A stretch of 19,860 nucleotides of DNA, from positions 1 to 19,860 of the forward strand of contig JAHELX010000039.1 in assembly GCA_024643945.1 (NCBI GenBank), in the 5' to 3' direction. A model generated the notes under the pieces. That model was not told the origin of the DNA. It saw nothing but the letters and a program-made list of their open reading frames with translations, and did no database searches. Every line of letters begins with the position of its first letter. The first letter of the stretch is position 1. Position numbers and translations under genes: made by a program. This stretch comes from Anaerolineales bacterium. GTDB taxonomy: Bacteria > Chloroflexota > Anaerolineae > 4572-78 > NAK82. This document shows, piece by piece, positions 11,560 to 19,844 of the stretch.

Positions 11560-12819
11560 ATGGCGGCCGAACCTCCACGGCGATCCTACAACATACTAAT
11601 GCTGGCCCCCACGATGTTCTTTGCCGATTATGGGTGCCACGTCCGTATCTTGGAAGAAGCGGTGATCCTGCGTAAGCTGGGCCACCGCGTCACCATTTTG
11701 GCCTATCCCAACGGAAATGACATAGCCGGCCTGGACGTGCGGCGCTGTTGGGGCGTCCCGTTTAACTATCGGGTGATCGTCGGTTCGTCACGTCACAGGC
11801 TCTATCTGGACGTAATGCTGGCGATCAAGGCCGTATGGCACGTGTTGCGCGACCGGCCGCATATCATCCATGCCCACTTACACGAAGGTGGGCTGCTGGG
11901 CTGGTTCTTGAGCAAGCTCAGCCGTACACCGCTGGTCTTTGATTTTCAGGGCAGCATGACCAGTGAGATGGTAGATCATCACTGGCTGCGGGAAGATAGC
12001 TGGACCTACCGGCCGTTGCTGTGGCTGGAGACCCGCATTAATCACGCTGCACCGGTTCTACTGACCAGTTCCCAGCACGCAGCCAACCTGCTCAAGCAGA
12101 AATTTGGAGTTCCTGAAAAGCGGATTTACCCCACACCCGATTGCGTGAATGCCGATAATTTTTTACCGAGTGTCAACTCAGATGGTGAAAACGGGGCACT
12201 CAAGCGCGAATTGGGTGTGCCGCCCAACAAACGGGTCATTGTCTACCTGGGTTTGCTGGCCGAATACCAGGGCATTGGGTTACTGCTGGAAGCTGTCCAG
12301 CAACTCAAGCAAGAACGAGCTGATTTTCACCTGCTGCTGATGGGCTTTCCCCACGAGCCATATCAGTGCCGGGCCGCTGAGCTAGGGCTGAGCGACGTGG
12401 TCACTTTCACTGGCAAAATTCCCTACCAGGATGCGCCGCGCTACCTGGCATTGGGTGACATAGCCGTAGCTCCCAAAATTTCGGCCACCGAGGGAAGCGG
12501 AAAAATCCTCAACTATATGGGCATGGGACTGCCGACGGCCGCCTTCGACACGCCGGTGAGCCGGGAGTATCTGGGCGATTGGGGGCGGTACGCTTCCGAA
12601 CGTACCGCCTCAGCGCTGGCGGCTACCTTGAGGCGAATGCTGGATATGTCTGACGCCGAGCAAGCAGTGTTGGGCCAACGCCTCCGCGAACGGGCCAAAA
12701 CGCTCTTTTCGTGGGAACGGGTAGGGGAGCAGATGGTGGCTGTCTACCAGGCGCTGATCGAAGGGGAGCCTTTGCCACGTCAGTTGGTCGAGCGCTCTGC
12801 CTCGATCCAGCATGGGTAA
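11560..12819 (+). CDS. Family 4 glycosyltransferase (GT-B)
   Basis: 419 residues from ATG at 11560, with a weak SD. The N-terminal acceptor domain begins NILMLAPTMFFADYGCHVRILEEA and contains HIIHAHLHEGGLLG. The C-terminal GT4 donor domain has RVIVYLGLLAEYQGIGLLLEAV (residues 225-246), and SATEGSGKILNYMGMGLPTA (about 308-327) corresponds to the EX7E-type nucleotide-sugar binding motif. It likely builds a cell-surface glycan or glycolipid in the cytoplasm; the sugar cannot be predicted. The short tail after the domain (GEPLPRQLVERSASIQHG) is polar. It follows the GIY-YIG gene after 93 bp and faces murJ. Confidence 0.9.
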   Translation: MAAEPPRRSYNILMLAPTMFFADYGCHVRILEEAVILRKLGHRVTILAYPNGNDIAGLDVRRCWGVPFNYRVIVGSSRHRLYLDVMLAIKAVWHVLRDRPHIIHAHLHEGGLLGWFLSKLSRTPLVFDFQGSMTSEMVDHHWLREDSWTYRPLLWLETRINHAAPVLLTSSQHAANLLKQKFGVPEKRIYPTPDCVNADNFLPSVNSDGENGALKRELGVPPNKRVIVYLGLLAEYQGIGLLLEAVQQLKQERADFHLLLMGFPHEPYQCRAAELGLSDVVTFTGKIPYQDAPRYLALGDIAVAPKISATEGSGKILNYMGMGLPTAAFDTPVSREYLGDWGRYASERTASALAATLRRMLDMSDAEQAVLGQRLRERAKTLFSWERVGEQMVAVYQALIEGEPLPRQLVERSASIQHG

Positions 12820-12851
12820 GCAATCGACTCCTGAAAACCTGGAGGAGGATT

Positions 12852-12953
12852 ATGACCAACCGGGCGCCCGATTGGCTGGCGCAGATAAGCCGCGGCGGCT
12901 CAAAGACCGACTCGGCCTCGAATTCCTCGGATCAAAGCCACCGGCTCTTCTGA
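12852..12953 (+). CDS. Possible 33-codon gene remnant overlapping the murJ 3' end
   Basis: A strong SD (GGAGGAGG, 12841-12848) precedes ATG at 12852, opening a 33-codon frame (MTNRAPDWLAQISRGG at its start) that closes at TGA 12951-12953 after overlapping the convergent murJ 3' end by 54 nt. A second frame from ATG 12812 (overlapping the GT4 stop) runs 52 codons to TAA 12970 without an SD. Neither product is recognised. The strong SD with a truncated product suggests the start of a lost gene whose body was removed when murJ was joined here, or a genuine small protein. Confidence 0.3.
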   Translation: MTNRAPDWLAQISRGGSKTDSASNSSDQSHRLF

Positions 12954-14474
12954 CCCCAGAAGCAGCGTAACCAGGCCGTAAATTCCCCCCCCCAGCACGA
13001 CCCCGCTGATAGTTATTAGCCAGGCAGGCGAATCGGCTAACATTCGCGATAGGGTCACCAGGCCAGCCAACAATGCCAGGCAGGCTGGCCCTATCTGTCC
13101 TAATGTGGTGGCGAATCGCCGCCCCTCCAGTCCTCCCAATCGCCCCCGAATCAGATAAAGCAAAACAGCCATTTCGCCCAAAGTCGCCAATGAGTTGGCC
13201 AATGCTAACCCGCCGTGAGGCATCCAGCCCATTGCGCCGAAGAGCGACATCAGCCCCAGACTCAGGGCGATGTTCGCCAGCATAGCCAATATGCCGACCA
13301 CCACCGGCGTGCGCGTGTCGTGCAGGGCGTAAAACGCACGCGTTACAATCTCGACCATCGCGTGGCCTACCAGGCCTAGCGCGTAGAACATCAACGCCCA
13401 GGCCGTGGCATGGGTGGACTGGGCATCAAATGCTCCGCCCTGGAAAATAAGGCTGATCAGCGGCTTCCGCAGCAAGAACAGCCCCACCGCCGCTGGTAGG
13501 GTGAGATAAAGCACACTGCGCAAAGTGACTACTAATAGGTGGCGTAATTCGTCCTTCTCGCCGCGGGCGGCGAGCGCCGAAAAAGTGGGAAAGGCGGCGA
13601 TGGCCACTGACTGGGCGATCACTCCTTCGGGCAGCAGCATCATGATACGTCCATAGTTCAGCGCGGCCAGACTACCTGCTGGCATTCCTGAGGCCAATAT
13701 CACGTTGACCAGATAATTCAGCTCGACCGCTCCCTGGCCGAAGGCACGCGGGACCATCAATCGCCCCACTTCGCGCACGCCGGGGTCGTGGGAGGCTAGC
13801 CTGGGCTTGAATCGCATCCCTTGACGCCAGAGGCCTGGCACCTGCAACAACAGGTGCCCAACCGCGCCGAGTACCACACCCACTGCCGCCCCCCGTACTC
13901 CTATGCTTGGCCCCAGGAACCAAACGCCGGCGATGATGGCCGCATTGTAAACGACGGGAGCTAGTGCTGGCAACAAGAAGTGCTGGCGAGCATTAAGGAT
14001 CCCCATCACGACGCCACTCACGCCGAAAATAACAGTGGAGACAAGCATCCAGCGCATCAACTCCGCTGTGAGCGATTGCTGGGCGGGGGTAAACCCAGGG
14101 GCGATGAGGTGGGCTACCAACGTCGGGGCGGTTAGCGCAGCCAGCGCTCCCGCCGCCGACAGAAGTAGCATCACCCAGGTGATAATTGCCGAAGCCAGCC
14201 GCCATGCTCCCACCTCGTCGTCGTGGGCCAAGTAATCGGCGAAGACGGGGATGAATGCCGACCCCAAGGCGCCGCCAGCCATCAAGGCAAAGAATAAGTC
14301 GGGCAATTTGAAGGCGGCCAGGTAAGCATCCAGTTCGCCGCTGGTGCCAAATTGCCGGGAGATGACCATCTCCCGCAACAATCCCATAGCACGACTGGCT
14401 GTAAAGAGTACCATCACCAGGCTGGCCGCTCGTGCCACCCGGCCTGTGTTAGTTTGGGCTGGGGCAATGTTCAC
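12900..14474 (-). CDS. murJ: MurJ/MviN lipid II flippase
   Basis: About 524 residues with some 14 hydrophobic segments. The N-terminus NTGRVARAASLVMVLFTASRAMGLLREMVISRQFG and the following DAYLAAFKLPDLFFALMAGGALGSAFIPVF are typical of MurJ/MviN of the MOP exporter superfamily, which moves lipid-linked peptidoglycan precursor across the inner membrane. The C-terminus (EEPVALIRGIRGRVGL) is normal. The start is unresolved. The longest frame begins at GTG 14537, but a TATAAT overlaps its second to fourth codons, so that start would precede transcription. AAGGAG at 14509-14504 is 8 nt before an in-frame CTG (14495). The next usual start is GTG 14474, used here, which gives the family-like N-terminus. 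Confidence 0.92.
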   Translation of the reverse strand: MNIAPAQTNTGRVARAASLVMVLFTASRAMGLLREMVISRQFGTSGELDAYLAAFKLPDLFFALMAGGALGSAFIPVFADYLAHDDEVGAWRLASAIITWVMLLLSAAGALAALTAPTLVAHLIAPGFTPAQQSLTAELMRWMLVSTVIFGVSGVVMGILNARQHFLLPALAPVVYNAAIIAGVWFLGPSIGVRGAAVGVVLGAVGHLLLQVPGLWRQGMRFKPRLASHDPGVREVGRLMVPRAFGQGAVELNYLVNVILASGMPAGSLAALNYGRIMMLLPEGVIAQSVAIAAFPTFSALAARGEKDELRHLLVVTLRSVLYLTLPAAVGLFLLRKPLISLIFQGGAFDAQSTHATAWALMFYALGLVGHAMVEIVTRAFYALHDTRTPVVVGILAMLANIALSLGLMSLFGAMGWMPHGGLALANSLATLGEMAVLLYLIRGRLGGLEGRRFATTLGQIGPACLALLAGLVTLSRMLADSPAWLITISGVVLGGGIYGLVTLLLGSEEPVALIRGIRGRVGL

Positions 14475-14525
14475 ATGACGTGATGTCCTGTTCAGGTGTG
14501 TGTCTCCTTCTGGGAGGTGGGGTCC

Positions 14526-14531
14526 ATTATA
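14526..14531 (-). promoter_or_regulatory. Candidate -10 box for murJ
   Basis: A perfect TATAAT on the minus strand with no recognisable -35 at 16-18 bp. Transcription from it would begin near 14519, upstream of the AAGGAG at 14509-14504, which fits a translation start at 14495 or 14474. Confidence 0.4.
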
Positions 14532-14570
14532 ATGCACAAGGGCGAAACGCGCACACGGCGCCTCTCCACA

Positions 14571-14599
14571 TTGTAAGTTGTGGCTAAGTTTGGTATACT
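14571..14599 (+). promoter_or_regulatory. Sigma70-type promoter for the 112-residue protein
   Basis: TTGTAA (14571-14576), 17-bp spacer, TATACT (14594-14599). The predicted start is near 14606, leaving a leader of about 75 nt before ATG 14682. It is divergent from the murJ -10. Confidence 0.5.
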
Positions 14600-14681
14600 G
14601 GGATACGCCGCTGGCAGGTCTCTACGAAGAGGGGCATTTTGTGACGTGCAAGGCGACAGGAACTATCAGGGGGGTAATGGT

Positions 14682-15020
14682 ATGTCAGTTGATTTTGCTG
14701 CTGTCCAGTGGGCGCGCCGGATGACCGAGGCCCTTGGGGGGCTGCGCAATCTGGAGCCTGGCGATTTAAGCCGGTTGGGTCCGCTGATCAATGGGATGGT
14801 GAACCTGGCTGAGCAGGAGGTCCGGTTATCTGAACAGCAGTTGACAGTGATCTTGCAGAATATGTTTAATAAGACCTTGACTCGTCTTCAGGCTGACAAA
14901 GGGGGCGTCGTGGTCGAATTTACCGGAGGCGGCTTTGAGCATGAGCGCTTCCTGGTTCGGGCCGACGGGCGGGTGCCTAATAGCCGGTATGAGGCCAAAG
15001 CGGTGAAGCGTGGAACGTAA
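14682..15020 (+). CDS. Unrecognised 112-residue cytoplasmic protein
   Basis: ATG at 14682 has a G-rich SD (AGGGGGG) upstream; the frame remains open to 14580 but without a better start. The product is soluble. A helical N-terminal part (ALGGLRNLEPGDLSRLGPLINGMVNLAEQEVRLSEQQLTVILQNMFNKTLTRLQ) is followed by a short beta-like stretch (GGVVVEFTGGGFEHERFLVRADG). No motif I know. The last codons (AVKRGT) and the TAA merge into the heptamer array at 15003-15140, so the natural C-terminus may have been altered. It stands alone between murJ (divergent) and leuS (convergent) with its own promoter. Confidence 0.65.
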   Translation: MSVDFAAVQWARRMTEALGGLRNLEPGDLSRLGPLINGMVNLAEQEVRLSEQQLTVILQNMFNKTLTRLQADKGGVVVEFTGGGFEHERFLVRADGRVPNSRYEAKAVKRGT

Positions 15021-15140
15021 AAGCGTAAAACGTGAAACGTAAAAGCGTAAAACGTGAAACGTGAAACGTAAAACGTGAAACGTAAGTGTATCTCTCATGT
15101 ATTTACGCTTTCACGTTTTACGTTTCACGCTTCACGTTAC
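15003..15140. repeat. Inverted heptamer array (ACGTRAA) between convergent genes
   Basis: Tandem ACGTRAA units (some 8 bp, as AGCGTAAA) run from about 15003 to 15086, and the complementary pattern occupies 15102-15140. The inner arms 15061-15085 and 15102-15127 pair over about 25 bp with one bulge and a 16-nt loop. The array supplies the stop codon of the 112-residue protein (TAA, 15018-15020) on one side and of LeuS (TGA, 15134-15132) on the other. It could act as a bidirectional terminator or mRNA end protector, though there is no T-run. No unique spacers, so not CRISPR. Confidence 0.85.
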
Positions 15141-17684
15141 GATGTTCACCAACCGACCGGGGACGTAAATCACCTTCAGCGGTTGCTTGTCGTCCAGGTA
15201 CTTCTCCGCGCCGGGGGTGGCCAGGGCTTGCGCTTTGGCTTCCTCTTCGCTGATGTCGGCCGGCGCATCGAAGCGGTCACGCACTTTGCCGTTGATTTGC
15301 ACCACGATGGTGATCGTCTCCTCGGCGGCCAGTTCCTCGTCCCACGTTGGCCAGGCTTGCTGGTGGATGCTATAAGGCTGGCCGATGCGCGCCCATAGTT
15401 CTTGGCTGATGTGAGGAAACGAGGGGGCCATCAGCAATAGCAGCATCTCAATGGCCTCATCCCAGGCCGCCGTATGGACGACGGCTGTTTCTTTGGCCTT
15501 AACCAGGTAGTTGGTGTATTCCATCAGCGCCGCAATCATCGTGTTGAAGGAGAATCTCTCCATATCTTGCGTGACTTTGCGGATAGTCTGGTGCTGCCGG
15601 CGGCGTAACGCGCGCACTTGCGTGTCGTCCGGTGTCGAGTCACGCTCCTGCGACGCTGACTCCCCCAACACCAGCGTCCAAACGCGCTCCAAGAAGCGCT
15701 GTATGCCCAGCACGCCAGTGCTGCTCCACGGGCCCCCTTGTTCCCAGCGGAAGCCGAACATCAAGTAGCCACGCACGACATCGGCCCCGTACATCTGTAC
15801 CAGGTCGTCGGGGGCGATGACATTGCCCCGGCTTTTGCTCATTTTCTCGCCGTCTTCACCCAGGATGGTTCCCTGGTTATGCAACCGGCTCATCGGCTCG
15901 TCGAAACTGGCGATACCCATGTCGCGTATGGCTTTGGTGAAGAAGCGCGTGTAGAGCAGGTGCATTGTGGCATGCTCGATGCCACCGGTGTATTGGTCAA
16001 CAGGCAGCCAGTAGGCTCCCTCCTCCGGGTTGAAGGGCTTGTCGTCGGCGTGGAGCGTTTCCCCGGCCTTCCAGTGCTTCTCCATAAAGGCGTACTGATA
16101 CCACGAAGAGCACATGAAGGTGTCCATCGTGTCCGTCTCTCGCTCGGCGTCACCGCCGCATTGAGGGCACTTTACATAACGAAAACCCTTGTGGAACTTG
16201 AGCGGCGACTCGCCCGTGGGCATAAATTCTACATCCTCCGGCAGCAGCACCGGTAGATCTTCGTAAGGCACGGGTACGATGCCACAGGCGGGGCATTGGA
16301 TCATCGGGATAGGCGCACCCCAGTAGCGCTGGCGGCTGATCAGCCAATCGTGCAGACGATAGGTTACGGCGAATTTGCCAATACCCTTCTCTTCCAGCCA
16401 ACGCGTGACGGCGCGCACCCCTTCAGTTTCGGGTGTCAGGTCGGCGGGCAGGCCGTATTCTTCGGCCAGTTCGGGCGACCACTCCTCCAGGCTATATTTG
16501 CCGATGGTAGGGTAGCCGTCGAAGGAGCCGCTGTTGACCATTATGCCCGGCTCGACGTAGGCCTCGGTAAAAGGTTGTCCATCCCAGCCTTTGGGAGCAA
16601 CGACGACGGGAATGGGCAGCCCGTATGTTTGGGCGAACTCGAAGTCGCGCTGGTCGCCGCAAGGGACGGCCATAATTGCGCCGGTGCCATAGGTCATCAG
16701 CACGTAGTCGGCGACCCAGATAGGGATACGCTCGTCGTTGACAGGGTTGATGGCATACGCCCCGGTGAAGACGCCGCTTTTTTCGCGGTCGGCTGCCTCG
16801 CGGACGATGTCGGTCATACGCTGAGCCCGCTCGACGTATGCTTCCACCTCGGCGCGGTGGTCGTCAGTGGTCAGCTCCTCCACTAATAGATGCTCGGGGG
16901 CCAATACCATGAAGGTTGCGCCCCACAAGGTATCGGGTCGGGTGGTGAAGATGGGGAGTTGGTGACCTCCCTTTTCGGTGCGGAAGACCACCTCCGCTCC
17001 CTGGCTGCGCCCGATCCAGTTGCGCTGCATCGTCATCACCCGCTCCGGCCATTCCATCTTGCTGAAATCCAGCAGCTCTTCGGCATAATCTGTGATTTTG
17101 AAGAACCACTGCTCCAGATCTTTTTTGATGACCGGGGTCCCGCAGCGCTCGCAGTGACGGTCTTCGCCCCACACCTGCTCGCGGGCCAGCGTCGTGTTGC
17201 AGTGAGGGCAGAAGTCAACAGGTGCCTCCTTCTTATAGGCCAGCCCGGCGTCGTAGAGCCTGAGGAAGAACCATTCAGTCCACTGATAGTATTCGGGATC
17301 GCAGGTGACACACTCCCGTTCCCAGTCGAACATGGCACCCATCGAGCGTAGTTGCTTCCGCATACGCTCAATGTTGGCGTAGGTCCACTTTTTGGGATGA
17401 ATCCCGCGCTTGATGGCCGCATTTTCGGCCGGCAGGCCAAAGGCGTCAAAGCCCATAGGGAAGAGGACGTTATAGCCCCGCATGCGCATCCAACGGGCGC
17501 GTGCATCGGAGGGGACCATCGCGTACCAGTGTCCCATGTGCAGGTCGCCCGAAGGATATGGATACATGGTCAGGGCATAATACTTGGTCTGCGAGGGGTC
17601 GATCTTCGCCTGATACAGACCGTCGGCCTCCCATTTTTTCTGCCATTTGGGCTCTATTTCCTGCGGAACCCAGCTATTGCTCAT
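15132..17684 (-). CDS. leuS: Leucyl-tRNA synthetase
   Basis: 850 residues from ATG at 17684, with AGGAG upstream; the frame is open to 17708 but without an SD. Class I motifs are present: HMGH (residues 49-52) in MYPYPSGDLHMGHWYA, and KMSKS (614-618). The CP1 editing domain contains TTRPDTLWGATFMVLAPEH, and zinc-type cysteine pairs appear as CPHC and CERC. The C-terminal anticodon-binding and tail regions are complete (VVQINGKVRDRFDAPADISEEEAKAQAL near the end). It charges tRNA-Leu and edits mischarged products in the cytoplasm. The final codons and TGA lie in the heptamer repeat, but the usual LVNIV ending is retained. Last gene of the T-box, ilvE, hydrolase, leuS unit. Confidence 0.97.
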   Translation of the reverse strand: MSNSWVPQEIEPKWQKKWEADGLYQAKIDPSQTKYYALTMYPYPSGDLHMGHWYAMVPSDARARWMRMRGYNVLFPMGFDAFGLPAENAAIKRGIHPKKWTYANIERMRKQLRSMGAMFDWERECVTCDPEYYQWTEWFFLRLYDAGLAYKKEAPVDFCPHCNTTLAREQVWGEDRHCERCGTPVIKKDLEQWFFKITDYAEELLDFSKMEWPERVMTMQRNWIGRSQGAEVVFRTEKGGHQLPIFTTRPDTLWGATFMVLAPEHLLVEELTTDDHRAEVEAYVERAQRMTDIVREAADREKSGVFTGAYAINPVNDERIPIWVADYVLMTYGTGAIMAVPCGDQRDFEFAQTYGLPIPVVVAPKGWDGQPFTEAYVEPGIMVNSGSFDGYPTIGKYSLEEWSPELAEEYGLPADLTPETEGVRAVTRWLEEKGIGKFAVTYRLHDWLISRQRYWGAPIPMIQCPACGIVPVPYEDLPVLLPEDVEFMPTGESPLKFHKGFRYVKCPQCGGDAERETDTMDTFMCSSWYQYAFMEKHWKAGETLHADDKPFNPEEGAYWLPVDQYTGGIEHATMHLLYTRFFTKAIRDMGIASFDEPMSRLHNQGTILGEDGEKMSKSRGNVIAPDDLVQMYGADVVRGYLMFGFRWEQGGPWSSTGVLGIQRFLERVWTLVLGESASQERDSTPDDTQVRALRRRQHQTIRKVTQDMERFSFNTMIAALMEYTNYLVKAKETAVVHTAAWDEAIEMLLLLMAPSFPHISQELWARIGQPYSIHQQAWPTWDEELAAEETITIVVQINGKVRDRFDAPADISEEEAKAQALATPGAEKYLDDKQPLKVIYVPGRLVNIVT

Positions 17685-17708
17685 ATCTCTTCTCCTACTT
17701 CCTGTCAT

Positions 17709-18263
17709 TTACCATCGTAGGCCACCTGGCAATGACGCCAGCGTAAAGGCGATGACTGCCAATCCCATGGCCGCCAGCGCCATCTCGGCCCAGGCCGCGC
17801 GCTGGCGCTCTTGAAAGTAATGGTGCCGGTAGTAGCGCCAGCCATACACATCGTCGTCACGGACGGGCACTGGCAGCAGTGCATATTGCTTATGTTTGTG
17901 GGGCCACAGCCACATGATACCGTCATCAGTGGCCCAACTATCGAGAGCCAGGTGAATCATCGCCAGCGCACCGAAAAACGCTCCTCCCCGGATGGACACG
18001 AACGCCGCCAATATCAGGCTGATTGCCAGGTAGAAAAGCGGTGTATGAGTAAATGACGAGTGATGATCATTTCGTTCCCGGGGCGGCCAATCTCCTCCAA
18101 GAGCCGCAACCACCGGCGCGTCCAGGTCCGGGAGCAGACTCAAGCCCACAGATAGGGCCAGCGTCTCGGCGGTCAGGGGTCGGTGAAAGACAAAGGTGTC
18201 GAGTAGGAAGGCACCGACGACGCCGGCACCGATATGGGCAATAGGAGTCAATCTAGATCTCAA
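17709..18263 (-). CDS. YdjM-like membrane-bound metal-dependent hydrolase family
   Basis: 184 residues. Family motifs LLPDLD (43-48), HHSSFTHTP (67-75) and HLALDSWATDDGIMWLWP (104-121) supply clustered His and Asp residues in a protein with about four hydrophobic segments. The family (PF04307 type) is named as a predicted inner-membrane hydrolase, but its substrate is unknown. The start used is TTG 18263, immediately after AGGAGG; the next in-frame TTG (18251) leaves 14 nt to the SD and begins closer to the conserved TPIAHIGAG, so the start is uncertain. It sits between ilvE (52 nt upstream) and leuS (24 nt downstream) and is probably cotranscribed with them. Confidence 0.85.
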   Translation of the reverse strand: MRSRLTPIAHIGAGVVGAFLLDTFVFHRPLTAETLALSVGLSLLPDLDAPVVAALGGDWPPRERNDHHSSFTHTPLFYLAISLILAAFVSIRGGAFFGALAMIHLALDSWATDDGIMWLWPHKHKQYALLPVPVRDDDVYGWRYYRHHYFQERQRAAWAEMALAAMGLAVIAFTLASLPGGLRW

Positions 18264-18315
18264 CCCTCCTGATGAGAATAGGTTTCTATCGAGGTTCCCT
18301 AATGTTGAATCGCCT

Positions 18316-19242
18316 CTATTCGTTGGCCAGGGTCAACCAGCCGTGTCGATCTGGCTTTTTGCCTTGAGTGATGGCAAAGAATTCGTCTTGCAGCGCCTTG
18401 GTGATAGGACCACGCGTGCCGCTGCCGACGGGCAGGCCGTCAACAGTCTTAATAGGCGTGACCTCGACGGCTGTGCCGGTGAAGAAAAGTTCGTCAGCCG
18501 CATAGAGCATATCGCGCGGGATGCTCTGTTCCTGAACTTCATAGCCCAGGTCGTTCAGGAGCGCGATGGCGTAGCGGCGAGTAACACCAGCCAGGATCGA
18601 GGCCGATAAGGGCGTTGTATAGATGTGACTGTTGTAGACCAAGAAGACGTTCTCACCGCTCCCCTCGCTCACGAAGCCGTGGATGTCGAGGGTGATGCCC
18701 TCTGCCAGTCCCCGGCTGCGAGCCTCCATCACCACCATCTGCGAGTTGGTATATTGGCCACCGATCTTGGCCAATGCCATCGCCGTGCCAGGCGCCATAC
18801 GTCGCCAACTGCTTACCCCCACGTCAACGCCTTTTTCCAGGGCTTCAGGGCCCAGGTAGGCGCCCCACTCCCAGGTGGCGATGATCATCTCCAAGGGGCA
18901 AGTTAGCGGATAGACCCCCAGCGAATCGTAACCCCGGAAGATCAGGGGGCGGATGTAGCAAGCTTCATGTTTGTTGCGCCGGACGGTGACTTTGATAGCT
19001 TCCGCGAATTCTTCGCGGCTGTAAGGGATCTCCATATGCATCACTTTGGCCGAGAAGAACAGTCGATCCACGTGGGGCTTGAGCCCTAATATCGCCGGCC
19101 CATTGGGGGTTTTGTAGGCCCGAATGCCCTCAAAGACACTTGATCCATAATGCAATGCGTGCGACAACACGTGTACTTTGGCCTCGTCCCAGGGGACGAA
19201 TTCCCCATTGAACCAGATGACCTCAGATTTGGGGATAGACAT
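18316..19242 (-). CDS. ilvE: Branched-chain amino acid aminotransferase
   Basis: 308 residues from ATG at 19242, with AGGAGG 10 nt upstream. It is a class IV PLP-dependent aminotransferase: HALHYGSSVFEGIRAY (29-44), the PLP lysine K159 in ALAKIGGQYTNSQ, E193 in VSEGSGENVF for the pyridine nitrogen, and FTGTAVEVTPI (254-264). It transfers the amino group between glutamate and the keto acids of Leu, Ile and Val. Length and motifs are normal. It is the first protein-coding gene after the T-box/tRNA leader, with its start about 60 nt beyond the T-box terminator, so expression depends on read-through. D-amino acid aminotransferase and 4-amino-4-deoxychorismate lyase share the fold, but the EGIRAY and SEGSGEN context fits BCAT. 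Confidence 0.95.
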   Translation of the reverse strand: MSIPKSEVIWFNGEFVPWDEAKVHVLSHALHYGSSVFEGIRAYKTPNGPAILGLKPHVDRLFFSAKVMHMEIPYSREEFAEAIKVTVRRNKHEACYIRPLIFRGYDSLGVYPLTCPLEMIIATWEWGAYLGPEALEKGVDVGVSSWRRMAPGTAMALAKIGGQYTNSQMVVMEARSRGLAEGITLDIHGFVSEGSGENVFLVYNSHIYTTPLSASILAGVTRRYAIALLNDLGYEVQEQSIPRDMLYAADELFFTGTAVEVTPIKTVDGLPVGSGTRGPITKALQDEFFAITQGKKPDRHGWLTLANE

Positions 19243-19302
19243 AACCGGTAGACCTCCTGCTTAGTTTGATATAGAGAGACGGCTCTGTCCCCCCTGTATA
19301 AC

Positions 19303-19332
19303 AAAAACCCTCCGCCTCTCAGGGACGAAGGG
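19303..19332 (-). terminator. T-box intrinsic terminator
   Basis: Stem CCCTTCG (19332-19326) with CGGAGGG (19314-19308), 11-nt loop, followed by five T (19307-19303). The 5' arm overlaps the bases needed for the antiterminator, so the two folds are mutually exclusive, as in standard T-box expression platforms. Confidence 0.8.
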
Positions 19333-19368
19333 CTTGCCTCCGTGGTACCACCCCGCTTGATGGAGTGA

Positions 19369-19443
<75 letters not shown>

Positions 19444-19722
19444 ATCATAATCTGCTCGTCGCGATAGGATGATCAGATGAATACTTCCATCCGCTCAAAG
19501 CAAGGTAACGGTTGCCACTCGTCGGCGGCTGGCGAGCTGACCCTCCTCACCGCCGAAGCTCACAGGCGAGTTCAGTCTTATGGCGTTCCCCGGGAACACC
19601 TGTGCCGAGGTTCCACCTGGTTTCTTGCACGCCCGGCCCCTGGCCCGGCGGCACCCGACGCATCGGGCCCGGCTCTCTGCGGGGATGACCTACTACTCCT
19701 GCTCACCGCTTTTGGACTATTG

Positions 19723-19798
<76 letters not shown>

Positions 19799-19815
19799 TC
19801 CAAGATATAGGTCAC

Positions 19816-19844
19816 AGTATAGTCAAATACAGGCCATTTGTCAA
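19816..19844 (-). promoter_or_regulatory. Sigma70-type promoter for the tRNA/T-box/ilvE unit
   Basis: TTGACA (19844-19839, perfect), 17-bp spacer, TATACT (19821-19816). The predicted start is near 19809, about 11 nt before the tRNA-Ala(CGC). It is the best promoter in the window. No separate promoter was found between this tRNA and T-box Stem I. Confidence 0.8.

Noticed and set aside
15738..16886. Plus-strand frames of 172 and 196 codons
   Set aside because: Both are antisense to leuS, whose class I motifs fix the coding strand.
19504..19520. Second antiterminator-like sequence GAGTGGCAACCG (minus)
   Set aside because: It resembles the T-box core but has an extra A, no pairing partner for an antiterminator and no terminator after it, so I do not call a tandem T-box.
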